Virus record (IMG/VR): IMGVR_UViG_3300005295_000016 | Coordinates: 1-22,862 of that record | Source of the DNA: a virus | Strand: one strand, 5' to 3' | DNA length: 22,862 bases | Part shown: in pieces, positions 22,098 to 22,862 of the stretch | How positions within the stretch are numbered: the first letter of the stretch is position 1 | How the letters are laid out: the number at the start of each line of letters is the position of its first letter | Made by a program: the position numbers and the translations under genes | The notes under the pieces: model-generated | Databases searched by the model: none | The model's input: the letters and a program-made list of their open reading frames with translations, nothing else | What the model was told of the DNA's origin: nothing

Positions 22098-22195
22098 GAC
22101 TTCTTCGGTTCCACCTTGGCGTCGCTCTTGGCGGGCTTCGGCGGTGCCTTCGCAAGCTCCCGCTTGACGATGGCGTCGGCGGTCTTCTTCGACAT
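22094..22195 (-). CDS. Small lysine-rich protein between connector genes
   Basis: The 33-residue product (SKKTADAIVKRELAKAPPKP, then a KxEPKKS end) has an excellent GGAGGG eight bases before ATG 22195. An upstream ATG at 22228 overlaps the connector stop as ATGA and would add 11 residues, so two start choices exist. Similar small basic proteins follow connectors in other phages; role unknown. Confidence 0.5.
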   Translation of the reverse strand: MSKKTADAIVKRELAKAPPKPAKSDAKVEPKKS

Positions 22196-22224
22196 GATGT
22201 AGTCCCTCCGGCGGTCTGAGGCGG

Positions 22225-22848
22225 TCATGCGATACCCCACTTTCGTCGTTGTCCGGTGAGTAGCATCTGGTAAGTAGGATCCCGGATCAGAGCGGGTGAT
22301 CCGATGGCGGTGGGCTGCTGCGAGTACAACACCGCGAGGCGCAGCGCGGCGCGGCCCATGTTCTCGGTGGGAGCGTCTGCCGAGTCGTCCCAGTTCCCGA
22401 CGTTGCTCTTGACCGTGGCGATGGCCGCCGCCAGCGTGGCGTCGAGCGTCGTCTCCCAATCGGTCGTGTTCGTGACGTCCAGGACCTGCGCCAGCTCTTC
22501 GACCTCCGGCCATGCTCCCGGAACGACCGACAGCACGGTGATGTCGGCCTCGTTGGCTGGCTCGTCGGCCGCCGCGAACGACTGCGAGATCGGGAAGGGG
22601 AACGACCAGTAGGTCGTGTTATCCACGGGGGTGCCGACGAGTGATCCGAACTGGGGGGTGACTCGGATCACGTCGCCGGCATCGACCGTTGCCAGCACCG
22701 CGTCGCGGTTGTTGGCGTCCCGGTCGGTGATGGACACCCGGAGCGTATTGGCGTAGCCCGGCACCGGATCGGAGGCGAGTGTGACCTCACCTGCCGAAGG
22801 CACTCCGCGTGCCGTGCTCCACGTATACGCCCCGAGTGTCGTCGCCAT
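22225..22848 (-). CDS. Head-tail connector (gp6-like) with extra N-terminal domain
   Basis: The 207-residue protein has two parts. Residues from about 115 on (AWPEVEELAQVLDVTNTTDW, LAAAIATVKSNVGNW, GRAALRLAVLYSQQP, IRDPTYQMLLTGQRRKWG) match gp6-type connectors that dock onto the portal ring. The first 110 residues are a beta-rich domain (TWSTARGVPSAGEVTLASDP, DAGDVIRVTPQFGSLVGTP) not needed in the family's shorter members. Its ATG follows the capsid stop in the circular map. This is the complete version of the gene cut at the left edge. Confidence 0.75.
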   Translation of the reverse strand: MATTLGAYTWSTARGVPSAGEVTLASDPVPGYANTLRVSITDRDANNRDAVLATVDAGDVIRVTPQFGSLVGTPVDNTTYWSFPFPISQSFAAADEPANEADITVLSVVPGAWPEVEELAQVLDVTNTTDWETTLDATLAAAIATVKSNVGNWDDSADAPTENMGRAALRLAVLYSQQPTAIGSPALIRDPTYQMLLTGQRRKWGIA

Positions 22849-22862
22849 GTTAGCTGGCGACG
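22569..22862. repeat. Right copy of 294-bp imperfect terminal repeat
   Basis: This copy aligns without gaps to 1-294. Joining the contig here restores capsid-connector gene order and gives a circle near 22,568 bases. Confidence 0.9.

Noticed and set aside
22229-22513. Upstream extension of the small lysine-rich gene
   Set aside because: It is an out-of-frame reading of the connector gene, with Arg/Gly/His-rich nonsense-like composition.
1-22862. tRNA genes, CRISPR arrays, insertion sequences, integrase and att sites
   Set aside because: I looked for cloverleaf arms, regular short repeats, transposase motifs and integrase motifs and found none.

Overview
The window reads as one nearly complete small tailed-phage genome (a siphovirus, class Caudoviricetes) assembled as a linear contig. 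The first 294 bases and the last 294 bases cover the same part of one gene, with 21 substitutions and no indels. Closing the contig there gives a circle of about 22.57 kb. Base composition is high in G+C. Every gene I can support lies on the minus strand, and most start codons (many GTG, some TTG) overlap the previous stop codon as GTGA, ATGA or TTGA. These traits, with a TTGACA promoter firing into an apparently leaderless gene, fit a phage of a high-GC bacterium such as Actinobacteriota or Chloroflexota. The host cannot be fixed from sequence alone.

Read in the direction of transcription (right to left, across the contig join), the circle runs as follows. A promoter at 14189-14215 starts an early region (14180 to about 8835): an XRE-type repressor, tiny proteins, an ERF-like annealing protein with an OB-like C-terminus, a winged-helix protein, an HNH protein, a replication-initiator-like protein, duplicated small genes and an orphan cytosine methyltransferase. 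Then come five or six tiny membrane proteins around a C39-like endolysin, a secreted RlpA-like barrel protein, a glycosyltransferase, an HNH endonuclease and the large terminase. The portal and a fused protease-capsid gene follow. Across the join (22848 to 14219) come the head-tail connector, a small basic protein, a gp10-like protein, the tail terminator, major tail protein, a frameshifted tail chaperone, the tape measure, a minor tail protein and two fibre-like proteins. No integrase, DNA polymerase, helicase or recognisable small terminase subunit is visible.

The most unusual feature is what sits in the few gaps. In a genome where genes otherwise overlap, four gaps longer than 60 bases (8594-8670, 11523-11597, 13591-13760, 21176-21239) each contain inverted repeats able to form alternative RNA structures. 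In three of them one arm covers the Shine-Dalgarno sequence of the next gene. The clearest is the 75-base leader of the replication gene: it is filled by two interlocked stems of 16 and 10 bp, and the 10-bp stem buries the ribosome binding site. Imperfect pairs in two of these stems become G-U only in the minus-strand transcript, which fits an RNA role.

Other points are a canonical -1 slippery heptamer (CCCTTTG) in the tail chaperone gene, a protease-capsid frame that continues the portal frame directly after its TAG stop with zinc-knuckle-like cysteines on both sides, and a strong internal ribosome binding site that could make free capsid protein from inside the fusion gene.
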